DNA of 64,000 bases from Vandammella animalimorsus (GTDB taxonomy: Bacteria; Pseudomonadota; Gammaproteobacteria; Burkholderiales; Burkholderiaceae_C): positions 38,626 through 102,625 of the forward strand of contig NZ_NSJF01000008.1 of assembly GCF_002285285.1 (NCBI RefSeq), given 5' to 3'. The notes beneath the pieces are model-generated. The model had not been told where the DNA came from. It saw nothing but the letters and a program-made list of their open reading frames with translations, and made no database searches. Below, one piece after another: positions 26,482 to 35,982 of the stretch (positions within the stretch are counted from its first letter, which is position 1; every line of letters begins with the position of its first letter). A program made the translations under genes and the position numbers.

Positions 26482-29400
26482 TCAGGCCGATGCAGGCGCG
26501 GCCAACAACGCGTCCATCTCGGCCAGCGCCGCAGCCGGCAGCGACAGGTGCAGCAGCCCGCCGTCGGCGTGGTCGGCGCCGCGCAGAAACCAGTACAGCA
26601 GGCCGCCCAGGTGCTGGTTGCTGTCGTAGCCGGGCAGGCGCTGCAGCAACAGCCGGTGCAGCGCATGGCCGTAGAGCAGGGCTTGCACGTCGTAGCGGTG
26701 CGCCAACATGGCTTCGCGCAGCGCGGCCGCGTGGTAGCTGGCCGGGCCGGGGCCGAGCCGGTTGCTCTTGTAGTCCAGCACCCAGAAGCGTTGGCGGTGT
26801 TGCAGCACCAAGTCGGCCGCGCCCATCAGCATGCCGTGCCATTGGCGTGGCTGCAGCGCGGGGCGATCCAGCCCGGGCCAGAGGTGGGCGCGGCAAATGG
26901 CGTCGATGGCCTGGGCGCTGGCCAATTGCGGCTGCTGCGCCACGGGCAGCCAGAACTCCATTTCCGGCAGGCAGTGCTCCAGCTCGCACAGGCGCGGCGC
27001 GGCCGTGGCCTGCAGCGGCAGTGGCGTGGCCAGCAGGCGGTTGAGCCATTGCTGCAGCGCCGGCCAGTGCTGCTGCATGCCCGCCAGAGTGGCCTGACGC
27101 TGCAGGCGTGCGACCTGGGCCGGATTCAGTTGTGTGGGAAAGCCCTCGGCCTGCAGCCATTCCAGTGCTTCGTGTATCCAGTTGCCCAGCTGGGCGCTGC
27201 CGCGCAGTGCATGCCAGGCTGGGGCGGCAGGCTGCGCTGGCGCGGCCCATGCAGGGTTGGGCGGTATGGCGGGCCATTCGTCCTGTGCGCCCAGGGCGGC
27301 CGGCGGTGTCAGCAGGGTCAGGGTATCGGCCAGGGCGTGTGGCGCTGTCTCCACCCTGGCTTCTGCTTCTGCCTGCGCTTTTTCCTCTGCGGTGGCAGGC
27401 TCTGGCGGTTGTAGTTCGCGCACCAGCGCACTGAAGCTGGCAATGGCGAAATGCTGGTCGGTGTGGCCAGGGTAGGCTTGCGGCGCGCGCCAATGCCGCA
27501 GGGGCTGCTCGGGCTGGTAGCGCGTGCTGGCTGCGTGCGCGGCGGCGGCCTGCACCTGGATGGCGGCGCAGGGTTCGGCCCAAGCGCGCAGCTGCGGCAG
27601 CCACTGCGCATCGTCCAGCTCGCTGTCGCCATGCACCAGATAGCCCAGGGCGCTGCGGTGCAAGGCGTTGACCTTGGCGCGCGCGCCGGGGTAGATGGGC
27701 ACGCCCAGCCACAGCGCGTGGCGCGCCCGCGTCAGCGCCACGTACAGCAGGCGCAGCGCCTCGCGGCGCTCTTCTTCGCCCGCATCCTGCCCGGTGGGGC
27801 TGGGCGCGGCGGGCGTGCGGGCGCTGGATGCGCTGGGCGGGCGCTCGCCGTGCGAGGCAAAGGGCAGCATGACCACCGGGTATTCCAGCCCTTTGCTTTT
27901 GTGGATGGTGACGATCTGGATCAGCTGGGCATCGCTTTCGAGCCGCACGATTTGCTCTTCGGCCTGCATGGCGCTGTTCGCGCCCTGCTGCGCCTGCTGG
28001 ATTTGCTGCGTGAAGTGGCGGATGAGCTGGTGCTCGGCTTCGCAGCCGACACTGGCCTGCTGCAGCAGCTCGGCCAGGTGCAGCACGTTGGTGAGGGTGC
28101 GCTCGCCGCGGCCGTCCTCGGCGGCCAGCCATTGGCGCGCCAGGCCCAATTGGTGGATGCTGTGGCGCAGCATGGGCAGCACGCCCTGGCGGCGCCAGAT
28201 GTGCTGCAGCTGCTGCAGCAATTGCAGCTGCGCGTCCAGCAACGCTTCCTGCTCGGCCCCGGCCAGCAGGCTGGGCAGGGGCCAACCCAGCAGAGCGGTG
28301 GCAAAGGCGGCGCGCGCGCGGGCCACGTCGCCGGGCTGGGCCACGGCCTGCAGCCACAGCAGCAGGTCGCGCGCTTCGGCGCTGGCATAGACCGACTCGC
28401 GCCCGGAGAGGTACACCGCATGCAGCTGGCGCTGGCGCAGGGCGCGCTGCAGCAGCGCCGCGTCCTTCTGGTTGTGCACCAGGATGGCGATGTCGCCGGG
28501 CTGCAGGCGGCGCACGGCGCGGGGGCTGCCGTCTGCGCCGGCCTCGTACAGCGTCAGCTGCTCGCGTTGCAGCCAGGTGACGATCTGTTCGGCGCAGAGT
28601 TGGGCGAAGTGCTCCCAGGCCTCGTCCTTGGGCTGGGCCTGTTCGGGCACGCACAGCGTCATCGCGGTGAGCGCCTGCGCGCCAGCGGCTTGCTGCGGCC
28701 CCAGCCACTGGCCCAGGCCTTGGGCCTGCACAGGCTCGAACGGCAGCGGGCTGGGCTGGGCCTCATGGTCGCGAAAGCGAAATGCGCCCGGCCCGGGGCG
28801 CTGCTCGGCCTGGCTGAAGACGTGGTTGACGGCCTGCACCAGCGCCTGGCTGGAGCGGAAGTTGGTGTCCAGCGCGTCGTGGCGGCCCTGGGTCTGGCGC
28901 TTGGCCGCCAGGTAGCTGTGGATGTCGGCGCCGCGAAAGCCGTAAATGGATTGCTTGGGGTCGCCAATCAGCAGCAGGGCGTGCTCGGCCAGGTCGCGCT
29001 CGGGCTGGTAGAGGGTGTTGAAGATCTGGTACTGGCCGGGCGAGGTGTCCTGGAACTCATCGATCATGGCCGCCGGGTACTGTGCCAGCAGCTGCGCGCG
29101 CAGCGCTGCGCCATGCGCGCCGGCCAGGGCCTGTTGCACGCGCAGCAGCAGGTCGTCGAAGTCCATCACGCCCTGCTGGGCCTTGAGCTGCTGCCAGCGC
29201 TGGTGTGTGGCCGCCAGTGCGAAGGCCTGCGCGGCCTGGCCCAGGTTGGGCAATTGATCCAGGCGTTGTAGCAGGGTCTGCAATTGCGCGATTTCCTCGG
29301 GCAGCTCTTGCGGCGTCAGCGGCGGGGCCTGCGGGCGGCGCGCCTGCTGCAAGCCTTCGAGGCTCAGGCGCTGCCGGGCGGCGGCGGAGTCGCTCAGGCC

Positions 29401-30333
29401 GGCGATGTGCGGCGGCGGTGGCTGCTGCCGCGCCCATTGGCGCAGCGCTTGCAGCCTGGGCTGGTAAAAGCGCGCCTGCAGCTTGCGGCCATCCCAGTGG
29501 CTTTTGTGGGGGCTGCCCGCAGCGATTTGCGCATCCAGCCAGTTTTGCAGTTGATCGGCTTTTTCGTCCCAGCCGGCGGCCCATTGCGTCAGCAGCGCCT
29601 GTTGCTCTTGCAGGGCCTGCGCCAGCCAGTCGCCCAGAGCCTGGCCGGCCAGTGCGGCGTCAGCGGCGGCGTGCTCCAGAAAGGGGGCTTTTTGCAGGCG
29701 GCGGCTTTGTGCCAGCCAATGCTGGGCATCAGGCCAGAGGGCCTGCACGCGCTGCAGCACATCGCCCTGCAACGGATAGACGTGGTTGCGCCAGAAATCC
29801 AGCGCCGCCACGTCCCACAGCTGGGCGCTGTCGCTGCCCAGCTGAGCCTGGCCGAGCTGGCCGGTGAGCGCGGCGTGGTCTTGCAGGACTTTGTGGCACC
29901 AGGCGTCGATGGTGTGGATGGCGGCCTCATCCATGCCCTGGGCGGCCAGCTCCAGCCGCCAGGCGGCCAGCTCGCGCTGCGCGCCGGGCGGGTAGTGCGC
30001 GCGCAGTGCGTGCAGCAGTGCGTCGGCCTGGTCGAGCTGACCGCGGAAAAAGCGCGTGGCCTCGTGCAGGCGTTCGCGGATGCGGGCGCTGAGCTCCTGG
30101 GTGGCGGCGCGGGTGAAGGTCAGCACCAGGATGTGCGGCGGCGTCAGCGGGCCAAAGGGCGGCGCAGCGCTTGGGTCGTGGGCCGCGCCGCCGTGGCCCA
30201 GCACCAGCCGCAGGTACAGCGCGGCAATCGTCCAGGTCTTGCCCGTGCCGGCGCTGGCTTCGATCAGGCGGCTGCCCTGCAGCGGCAGGCGCAGGGCCAG
30301 CGGCGGGGCGGCCGCATCGGCAGCGGCCGTCAT
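26482..30333 (-). CDS. recB: Exodeoxyribonuclease V (RecBCD) beta subunit
   Basis: The protein has 1,283 residues. The UvrD-type helicase motifs are in order: Walker A EASAGTGKTW (25-34), AAMIDEFQDTSPGQY (motif II), GDPKQSIYGFRGAD (motif III), VTIHKSKGLEYPVVM (motif V) and LRLLYVALTRARHALW (motif VI). The RecB nuclease domain is at the C-terminus with GAADLVLQHRQRFWVLDYKSN (around residue 1186), including the Asp/Asp-Tyr-Lys active site. RecB loads RecA and degrades DNA ends with RecC and RecD. Neither recC nor recD is adjacent here: the neighbours are a DUF4124 gene and the hydrolase gene. Confidence 0.95.
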   Translation of the reverse strand: MTAAADAAAPPLALRLPLQGSRLIEASAGTGKTWTIAALYLRLVLGHGGAAHDPSAAPPFGPLTPPHILVLTFTRAATQELSARIRERLHEATRFFRGQLDQADALLHALRAHYPPGAQRELAAWRLELAAQGMDEAAIHTIDAWCHKVLQDHAALTGQLGQAQLGSDSAQLWDVAALDFWRNHVYPLQGDVLQRVQALWPDAQHWLAQSRRLQKAPFLEHAAADAALAGQALGDWLAQALQEQQALLTQWAAGWDEKADQLQNWLDAQIAAGSPHKSHWDGRKLQARFYQPRLQALRQWARQQPPPPHIAGLSDSAAARQRLSLEGLQQARRPQAPPLTPQELPEEIAQLQTLLQRLDQLPNLGQAAQAFALAATHQRWQQLKAQQGVMDFDDLLLRVQQALAGAHGAALRAQLLAQYPAAMIDEFQDTSPGQYQIFNTLYQPERDLAEHALLLIGDPKQSIYGFRGADIHSYLAAKRQTQGRHDALDTNFRSSQALVQAVNHVFSQAEQRPGPGAFRFRDHEAQPSPLPFEPVQAQGLGQWLGPQQAAGAQALTAMTLCVPEQAQPKDEAWEHFAQLCAEQIVTWLQREQLTLYEAGADGSPRAVRRLQPGDIAILVHNQKDAALLQRALRQRQLHAVYLSGRESVYASAEARDLLLWLQAVAQPGDVARARAAFATALLGWPLPSLLAGAEQEALLDAQLQLLQQLQHIWRRQGVLPMLRHSIHQLGLARQWLAAEDGRGERTLTNVLHLAELLQQASVGCEAEHQLIRHFTQQIQQAQQGANSAMQAEEQIVRLESDAQLIQIVTIHKSKGLEYPVVMLPFASHGERPPSASSARTPAAPSPTGQDAGEEERREALRLLYVALTRARHALWLGVPIYPGARAKVNALHRSALGYLVHGDSELDDAQWLPQLRAWAEPCAAIQVQAAAAHAASTRYQPEQPLRHWRAPQAYPGHTDQHFAIASFSALVRELQPPEPATAEEKAQAEAEARVETAPHALADTLTLLTPPAALGAQDEWPAIPPNPAWAAPAQPAAPAWHALRGSAQLGNWIHEALEWLQAEGFPTQLNPAQVARLQRQATLAGMQQHWPALQQWLNRLLATPLPLQATAAPRLCELEHCLPEMEFWLPVAQQPQLASAQAIDAICRAHLWPGLDRPALQPRQWHGMLMGAADLVLQHRQRFWVLDYKSNRLGPGPASYHAAALREAMLAHRYDVQALLYGHALHRLLLQRLPGYDSNQHLGGLLYWFLRGADHADGGLLHLSLPAAALAEMDALLAAPASA

Positions 30334-30376
30334 GCCGATGTGGCGGCGCGCGCAGCGGCCTGGCGGGGGCGGCGCA

Positions 30377-30961
30377 TCAGCAGTTCTCGCGCACGATGGC
30401 CTGGGCGCGCTGGCGCTGCGCCTCGCGCGTGGCGTCGTCCATGTAGCCGGCGTTGCCCTTGGCGTCGGTGGTCATGACGCGGCGGCCAGGCTCCAGGCGC
30501 TTGAGCGTGGCCTGGGCGGCGGCGCATTGGGCTTTGCGCTTTTCGGCGTTTTCGCGCCGGATGCGCTCGTTTTCCTGGGCGATGCGCTCGTTCTCTTGCT
30601 TGATCTTGGCGTTTTCCTCATCTTGCGCCGCCTGCTCGCGCGCCTGGGCTTCAGCCTGGGCCTTGGCTTGCGCGTCAACGCGGGCTTTGAGCTCGGCGTC
30701 CTCGCCAGCGCTGCTCTGGGCGGGGGCGCTATCGCCGTTCTCGGTGCTGACCGGCGCGGCCGCTGCGGGGGCGGCCGGGGCGGCGTCGCGCGGCGCCTTG
30801 AGGATGCGGTTTTGCGGCACGTCCGGCGGGGGCGGGCGATCGCTGTACACCTTGCGGCCGCTGCCATCAAGCCATTGCCACTGGGGCTGGGCCTGCAGGG
30901 TGCCCAAGGCGCCCAGGGCCAGCGCGGCGGCCAGCATCATGCGAAGTGAAGTCTTGCTCAT
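30377..30961 (-). CDS. DUF4124 domain-containing periplasmic protein
   Basis: The protein has 194 residues. A signal peptide (about 1-24, ending LGTLQAQ) precedes the short DUF4124 domain with WQWLDGSGRKVYSDRPPPPD (about 27-46). A long Glu/Ala/Gln coiled coil (about 90-160) and a C-terminal region with two cysteines follow. Beta- and gammaproteobacteria carry many DUF4124 proteins of unknown function. The gene lies 43 bp upstream of recB on the same strand; I see no functional link. Confidence 0.8.
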   Translation of the reverse strand: MSKTSLRMMLAAALALGALGTLQAQPQWQWLDGSGRKVYSDRPPPPDVPQNRILKAPRDAAPAAPAAAAPVSTENGDSAPAQSSAGEDAELKARVDAQAKAQAEAQAREQAAQDEENAKIKQENERIAQENERIRRENAEKRKAQCAAAQATLKRLEPGRRVMTTDAKGNAGYMDDATREAQRQRAQAIVRENC

Positions 30962-31241
30962 GGATCAGGTCCCTCTCTCTTTGGATGGATGGGCTTGGCT
31001 GCGGCGCGCTGGCGCACAGTGCCAGGCTGGGGCACTGCTTCGCAGCAAGGGGCCAAGTGTAGCGGGCCGGGGTCGGCCAGGGGCGGACAATGTCCGTGCG
31101 ATGGCATTTGCATCCACGTGGCAGCACTGATGCTGGCCAAGCGGCTGGGAAATCACTTCGCTAGAATGGCCCGCTTGCCCGCTCTCGGGCGGCCTGGCAG
31201 GCCATTGCAATGCCCAAGACCCAGGCGCTTTTTTGACTTGT

Positions 31242-32108
31242 ATGACATTCGGACCCAACCAAGCCGGTGCCGCCGCGCCGCTGGTGCAGATTCGCAATCT
31301 GCATTTCGGCTATGGCGAGCGCCCGATCTTGCGCGACGTGAGCCTGCAGGTGCCGCGCGGCAAGGTCACGGCCATCATGGGAGCCTCCGGCGGTGGCAAG
31401 ACCACGCTGCTGCGGCTCATCAGCGGCCAGCACCTGCCGCCTGTGGGCAGCGTGTTCTTCGATGGCGTGGACGTGGGCGCGCAAACGCACAAGGGGCTTT
31501 ATGCGCTGCGTCGGCGCATGGGCATGCTGTTCCAGTTCGGTGCGCTGTTTACCGACATGACGGTGTTCGAGAACGTGGCCTTTCCGCTGCGCGAACACTC
31601 GCATCTGCCCGAGGCTGTGCTGCGCGACGTGGTGCTGATGAAGCTCCATGCCGTGGGCCTGCGCGGCGCGCGAGACCTGTACCCGAGCGAGATCTCCGGC
31701 GGTATGGCGCGGCGCGTGGCGCTGGCGCGGGCCATTGCGCTGGACCCGGAGCTGATCATGTACGACGAGCCCTTTGCCGGCCTGGACCCGATTGCGCTGG
31801 GCGCGACAGCGCGGCTGATCCGCCGCCTCAACGATGCGCTGGGCACGACCAGCATCCTGGTCTCGCACGATCTGGACGAGACCTTCGCCATCGCCGATCA
31901 CGTGGTGATTTTGGCCAATGGCGCCATTGCCGAGCAGGGTGCGCCGGCGCAAATTCGTCAAAGCAATGATCCGCTGGTGCGGCAATTCGTGCAGGGTGCT
32001 TTCGATGGGCCGGTGCAGTTCCACTACCCAGGCCCTGGGCTGGAAGAGGATTTTGGCTTGCCGCGATTGAGCGGGCGTGCAGAACGCGCAGCAGGAGGGC
32101 CGCCATGA
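31242..32108 (+). CDS. mlaF: Phospholipid ABC transporter ATP-binding protein MlaF
   Basis: I chose ATG 31242 (288 residues); an in-frame TTG at 31233 is possible. Motifs are Walker [10 protein letters not shown] (46-54), signature [17 protein letters not shown], Walker [13 protein letters not shown] and the H-loop His in ILVSHDLDE. MlaF powers the inner-membrane MlaFEDB complex that moves phospholipids between the membranes. The stop overlaps mlaE by 4 bp (ATGA). A TAGAAT hexamer at 31162-31167 could be its -10 box but no good -35 is seen. Confidence 0.93.
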   Translation: MTFGPNQAGAAAPLVQIRNLHFGYGERPILRDVSLQVPRGKVTAIMGASGGGKTTLLRLISGQHLPPVGSVFFDGVDVGAQTHKGLYALRRRMGMLFQFGALFTDMTVFENVAFPLREHSHLPEAVLRDVVLMKLHAVGLRGARDLYPSEISGGMARRVALARAIALDPELIMYDEPFAGLDPIALGATARLIRRLNDALGTTSILVSHDLDETFAIADHVVILANGAIAEQGAPAQIRQSNDPLVRQFVQGAFDGPVQFHYPGPGLEEDFGLPRLSGRAERAAGGPP

Positions 32109-32902
32109 TGCAGCGTTGGTGGCAACCGGCCGAGGTGGGTGCGCGCGTGCGCCAGCTGTTGGCCAACTGGGGCTATGCGGCGCGCCTGTTCGTGCGCCTG
32201 TGGTTGCCGGGCTTGTTGTCGCTGCGGCGGTTTTCGCTGGTGCGCGACCAGGTGTTTTTTCTGGGCAACCGCTCGCTGACCATCATCGCCGTCTCAGGCC
32301 TGTTCGTCGGCAGCGTGCTCAGTCTGCAGCTGTACTACATCCTGCAGAGCTTTGGCTCGGCCCAGACCCTGGGCATGGTGGTGGCGCTGGCGCTGATCCG
32401 AGAGTTGGGGCCCGTGGTCACGGCGCTGCTGTTTGCCGGGCGCGCGGGCACTTCCCTGACGGCGGAGATCGGCCTGATGCGCGCGGGCGAGCAGCTCAGC
32501 GCCATGGAGATGATGGCCGTCGATCCCGTGCAGCGCATTCTGGTGCCGCGCTTTTGGGCAGGGGTCATCGTCATGCCGCTGCTGGTGGCCATCTTCAACG
32601 CGGTGGGCATTCTGGGCAGTTGGCTGATCGGCGTGGTGATGCTGGGCGTGGACGCAGGCGCGTTCTGGGGGCAGATGCAAAGCAATGTCGGCGTCTTCAC
32701 CGACCTGCGCCAGGGGCTGGTCAAAAGCGTGGTGTTCGGCATTGCCGTGACCTTCGTGGCCCTGCTGCAAGGTTACGTCGCGCGGCCAACGCCCGAGGGC
32801 GTCTCGCGCGCCACCACGCGCACCGTGGTGCTGGCCTCGGTTGGCGCGGTGCTGGCACTGAACTTTTTGCTCACGGCCGTGATGTTCACGCCGGCCCATT
32901 GA
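32105..32902 (+). CDS. mlaE: Phospholipid ABC transporter permease MlaE
   Basis: The protein has 265 residues with about five membrane helices. The MlaE/YrbE signature is present: [20 protein letters not shown] and the conserved [21 protein letters not shown] (shown across). It is the transmembrane part of MlaFEDB. Its start overlaps the mlaF stop, so the two are translationally coupled. Confidence 0.94.
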   Translation: MMQRWWQPAEVGARVRQLLANWGYAARLFVRLWLPGLLSLRRFSLVRDQVFFLGNRSLTIIAVSGLFVGSVLSLQLYYILQSFGSAQTLGMVVALALIRELGPVVTALLFAGRAGTSLTAEIGLMRAGEQLSAMEMMAVDPVQRILVPRFWAGVIVMPLLVAIFNAVGILGSWLIGVVMLGVDAGAFWGQMQSNVGVFTDLRQGLVKSVVFGIAVTFVALLQGYVARPTPEGVSRATTRTVVLASVGAVLALNFLLTAVMFTPAH

Positions 32903-32957
32903 GCACACAAGGGTCGCTGCACTTAGCGCGGCACATTGAGAGGAAAGCACAACAGCT

Positions 32958-33467
32958 ATGCAGAAATCGAAAGTGGATGTTTGGGTCGGCCTGTTCGTCA
33001 TGGCCGGCTTTGCGGCTTTGGTGTTCCTGGCGTTACAGGCGGCCAATTTGCTGAGCATCAACTGGCACAGCCGCAGCTACCAGGTGCAGGCGCACTTCGA
33101 CAACGTCGGCGGACTCAAGCCGCGCGCGGCCGTGCGCAGCAGCGGCGTGGTCGTTGGGCGGGTGCTGTCCATCGGCTACGACGACACGCTCTACCGCGCC
33201 AAGGTGGTATTGGAATTGGACGAAAGTTACAAATTCTCGCGCGACAGCTCACTCAAAATCCTCACCAGCGGCCTGCTGGGCGACCAGTACATCGGCATCG
33301 AGCCCGGTTACGAGGATGAATACCTGCGCCAGGGCGACACCATTGCCGCCACCCAGTCGGCCATCGTGCTGGAAAACCTGATCTCGGCCTTCATGTTCAC
33401 CAAGGCGGCCGAGCCTGCCGGCGGCACTGGCAGCGGCCAGGCCGCCAGCCAAGGCGGCAGCCAGTGA
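32958..33467 (+). CDS. mlaD: MCE-domain phospholipid-binding protein MlaD
   Basis: The protein has 169 residues. One N-terminal membrane helix (about 9-30) is followed by an MCE domain (about 38-120) with VQAHFDNVGGLKPRAAVRSSG, VVVGRVLSIGYD and LLGDQYIGIEPG. MlaD forms a hexameric ring on MlaE that carries lipids across the periplasm. The C-terminal tail is rich in Gly, Ser and Gln and looks disordered. Confidence 0.94.
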   Translation: MQKSKVDVWVGLFVMAGFAALVFLALQAANLLSINWHSRSYQVQAHFDNVGGLKPRAAVRSSGVVVGRVLSIGYDDTLYRAKVVLELDESYKFSRDSSLKILTSGLLGDQYIGIEPGYEDEYLRQGDTIAATQSAIVLENLISAFMFTKAAEPAGGTGSGQAASQGGSQ

Positions 33468-33504
33468 TGCCGACCACTCAAATCCCCATGAGGGGCCTCA
33501 ATCC

Positions 33505-34287
33505 ATGCCATACCCACCACCCCGCGCCCGAAACCCGCTGACCTTGGCCCTGGCCGCCGCGCTGCTGACCGCCTGCGCCACGACTGGGCCGCATGGCGTG
33601 GGGCAGGATCCGCGCGATCCCTTCGAGGGCTTTAACCGCCGCATGTACCAGTTCAACGAAGGGCTGGATCGCGCTGTGCTGCGCCCCGTGGCCACCGGCT
33701 ACCAGAAGATCGTGCCCAGTCCGGCGCGCACCGGCGTGGGCAATTTCTTCGGCAACCTGGGCGATGCCTGGTCCTTCGTCAACAACGGCCTGCAGCTCAA
33801 GGGCGAGGCCGCCATGAGCAGCTTCTTCCGCGTGGCCGTCAACAGCACCTTTGGACTGGGCGGCCTGCTGGACGTGGCCTCGGAAATGCGCCTGCAGCGC
33901 TACAAGAGCGACTTTGGCCTGACGCTGGGCCATTGGGGCGTGCCCACCGGCCCTTACGTCGTGCTGCCGCTGCTGGGCGCATCGTCGGTGCGCGATACGG
34001 CAGCGCTGCCGGTGGACATCTACGGCCATCCGCTTGCCCAGCTCAAACCGGCTGCGCACCGCTATGGATTGCGCGCGCTGGACATTGTGGACACGCGCGC
34101 GCGGCTGCTGCGCGCCAGCGATACGCTGGGCGATGCCGCGCTGGACCCTTACCTGATGGTGCGCGACTTTTATTTCAGCCGCCGTGGTCAGGCCGCAGGC
34201 AGTGATGGTCGCATTGACGCTGAGGCCAGCGATGGCTACATCCCGGAGGAGGATTACGGCGATACCCCCGCCCCTGCCGCGCAGTGA
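33505..34287 (+). CDS. mlaA: Outer-membrane lipoprotein MlaA (VacJ)
   Basis: The protein has 260 residues. A lipoprotein signal peptide ends at the lipobox LLTAC with Cys24. The conserved core reads DPFEGFNRRMYQFNEGLDRAV, GNFFGNLGDAWSFVNNGLQLK and RDTAALPVD. MlaA removes misplaced phospholipids from the outer leaflet of the outer membrane and hands them to MlaC. It lies inside the mla operon between mlaD and mlaC, a common order in Burkholderiales, whereas E. coli encodes it elsewhere. Confidence 0.93.
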   Translation: MPYPPPRARNPLTLALAAALLTACATTGPHGVGQDPRDPFEGFNRRMYQFNEGLDRAVLRPVATGYQKIVPSPARTGVGNFFGNLGDAWSFVNNGLQLKGEAAMSSFFRVAVNSTFGLGGLLDVASEMRLQRYKSDFGLTLGHWGVPTGPYVVLPLLGASSVRDTAALPVDIYGHPLAQLKPAAHRYGLRALDIVDTRARLLRASDTLGDAALDPYLMVRDFYFSRRGQAAGSDGRIDAEASDGYIPEEDYGDTPAPAAQ

Positions 34288-34347
34288 GCAGGCAGGCCGC
34301 AGCCGAGCGCGCCCGGGCGCGCTTGAAACCGAGAAAGGAATGACCCC

Positions 34348-34986
34348 ATGCTGATGCAATCCATTTACCGCCGTTTGGGCGCAGCCCTGCTGGGCGCAGC
34401 TGCCCTGCTGGCCGCCGCGCCAGCGGCTGTGCAGGCGCAGGACTTGGCCCCCAATGCCATGATCGAAAAAGTCACCCAGGATGTGCTGGGCGAAATCCGC
34501 AGCAATCGTGGCGTACAGGCTGGCAACATTGCCGCCGCCACCGAAGCCGTGGACCGCGTGGTGATGCCGCACATCAACTTCCCGCGCATGACCGCAGCCG
34601 CCGTCGGCCCTGCCTGGCGCAGTGCCTCGCCCGAGCAGCGCCAGCAAGTCATTGCCGAATTCAAGGCCATGCTGATCCGCACCTATGCCGGCTCGCTCGA
34701 TCAGGTTGGCGATCTGCAAGTCGTCGTATTGCCCATGCGCGCCCAGGCCGATGCCAATGATGTGCTGGTGCGCTCTGAAGTGCGCGGTGGCGAGCAGCCC
34801 ATCCAGCTCGACTACCGCCTGCAAAAGACCCCTGGCCAGGGCATGGGCTGGAAGGTTTACAACGTCAACGTCATGGGCGCGTGGATCGTCGATTCCTACC
34901 GCAGCCAATTCCAACAGGAAATCAGCGCCGGTGGCATTGAAGGCCTGATAAAGTCGCTGCGCAACCACAACCGCAAAACCTCTTGA
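34348..34986 (+). CDS. mlaC: Periplasmic phospholipid-binding protein MlaC
   Basis: The protein has 212 residues with a signal peptide (about 1-31, cleavage after AVQAQ region). The MlaC/Ttg2D fold is indicated by VVMPHINFPRMTAAAVGPAWR, EQRQQVIAEFKAMLIRTYAG and VYNVNVMGAWIVDSYRSQF. It shuttles phospholipids between MlaA and MlaD. It lies 60 bp after mlaA and 13 bp before mlaB. Confidence 0.93.
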   Translation: MLMQSIYRRLGAALLGAAALLAAAPAAVQAQDLAPNAMIEKVTQDVLGEIRSNRGVQAGNIAAATEAVDRVVMPHINFPRMTAAAVGPAWRSASPEQRQQVIAEFKAMLIRTYAGSLDQVGDLQVVVLPMRAQADANDVLVRSEVRGGEQPIQLDYRLQKTPGQGMGWKVYNVNVMGAWIVDSYRSQFQQEISAGGIEGLIKSLRNHNRKTS

Positions 34987-34999
34987 ACCTGCCCCAACC

Positions 35000-35338
35000 A
35001 TGACTGTGCAGCCCGCTGACCAACCCGCCATCGTGCCACTGCCCACCCGCCTGACCCGCGATGAGGTGACGCAGTGGGTGCGCAGCATCCAGCCGCAGCT
35101 GCAGGCAGCGCGCAGCGCTGGCCATGCCGTGCTGCTCGATGCCTCGGCGCTGCGGCAGTTTGACTCCTCAGCCCTGGCCGCGCTGCTGGCGTTGCGCCGC
35201 GAAATCCTCGCCCAAGGCATGCAATTTGCTGGCGTGGCCGGCATGTCGGCCACCCTGCAGTCGCTGGCCGATGTCTATGGCATCGAAGAGCTGCTGCCCC
35301 CGAGCGCGCCCGATGCGGCCGACAATGCAGGATCTTGA
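35000..35338 (+). CDS. mlaB: STAS-domain protein MlaB
   Basis: The protein has 112 residues and one STAS domain with the conserved loop VLLDASALRQFDSSALAALL. MlaB binds MlaF and stabilises the transport complex. It is the last gene of the operon, followed by a terminator. Confidence 0.88.
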   Translation: MTVQPADQPAIVPLPTRLTRDEVTQWVRSIQPQLQAARSAGHAVLLDASALRQFDSSALAALLALRREILAQGMQFAGVAGMSATLQSLADVYGIEELLPPSAPDAADNAGS

Positions 35339-35365
35339 ATGCCTTGCACGACTTCGAGCAACCGG

Positions 35366-35389
35366 AACCGGCCACTGGCCGGTTTTTTT
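35366..35389 (+). terminator. Rho-independent terminator of the mla operon
   Basis: AACCGGCC (35366-35373), loop ACT, GGCCGGTT (35377-35384) and a T-run to 35389 form a perfect 8-bp stem-loop terminator 27 bp after mlaB. Confidence 0.92.
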
Positions 35390-35524
35390 GCGCTTCCTGA
35401 ACAGAGGTTTGGCCGCTATTCACGCCACGGTTGGAGAGGACTTGTCAGAAAAAACGGGCGCGAGGGATGGGCGCGAGGGGCGTGTGTGCTGAGCGCGCCG
35501 AGTGCAGACCTTTCTGGAAGGCCA

Positions 35525-35872
35525 TCATGCTGAGGGGCGGCGCACGTGCGCATCGCCCCACGCTTTCAGGGCGTGGATGACAGGGGCCAGCGTTTGGCCG
35601 TATTCAGTGAGCCGGTATTCGACCCGGGGCGGCACCTCGGCGTACACCGTGCGCGCCACCAGGCCGTCGCGCTCCAGCTCGCGCAGCTGGTTGGTCAGCA
35701 TGCGCTGGGTGATGTGGGGCAGCAGGCGGCGCAATGCGTTGAAGCGCAGCACCTGCTGCGTGAGCAGGCGGTAGAGGATCACGCCTTTCCATTTGCCGCC
35801 AATCAAGGCCAGTGTGGCCTCGACCGTGCAGCCGGTGGCGCAGGTGAAGGTGTCGTGCGGGATGCGGGCCAT
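35525..35872 (-). CDS. HxlR-family transcriptional regulator
   Basis: The protein has 115 residues, a single winged helix-turn-helix of the HxlR type: [41 protein letters not shown] and [19 protein letters not shown]. Cys15 lies in the position of the redox-sensing Cys of YodB/QorR-like members; Cys11 is nearby. The gene is divergent from an oxidoreductase gene, with an inverted repeat between them. Such pairs often respond to quinones or electrophiles. Confidence 0.88.
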   Translation of the reverse strand: MARIPHDTFTCATGCTVEATLALIGGKWKGVILYRLLTQQVLRFNALRRLLPHITQRMLTNQLRELERDGLVARTVYAEVPPRVEYRLTEYGQTLAPVIHALKAWGDAHVRRPSA

Positions 35873-35919
35873 AGTAGTTCCTTTTTCGACACTATAGGCG
35901 TTTTATGTGCGTTCTTTTC

Positions 35920-35942
35920 TTCTTATGGTGTAGCAGTAAGAA
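35920..35942. promoter_or_regulatory. Inverted repeat between HxlR regulator and oxidoreductase genes
   Basis: TTCTTA (35920-35925) and TAAGAA (35937-35942) are perfect inverted arms separated by 11 bases in the 110-bp divergent region. This is a candidate operator for the HxlR protein. Its role is inferred from position. Confidence 0.45.
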
Positions 35943-35982
35943 TCGCCGGTGTGTTTTAACAGTCTGAAAGGAATCCACCGTG

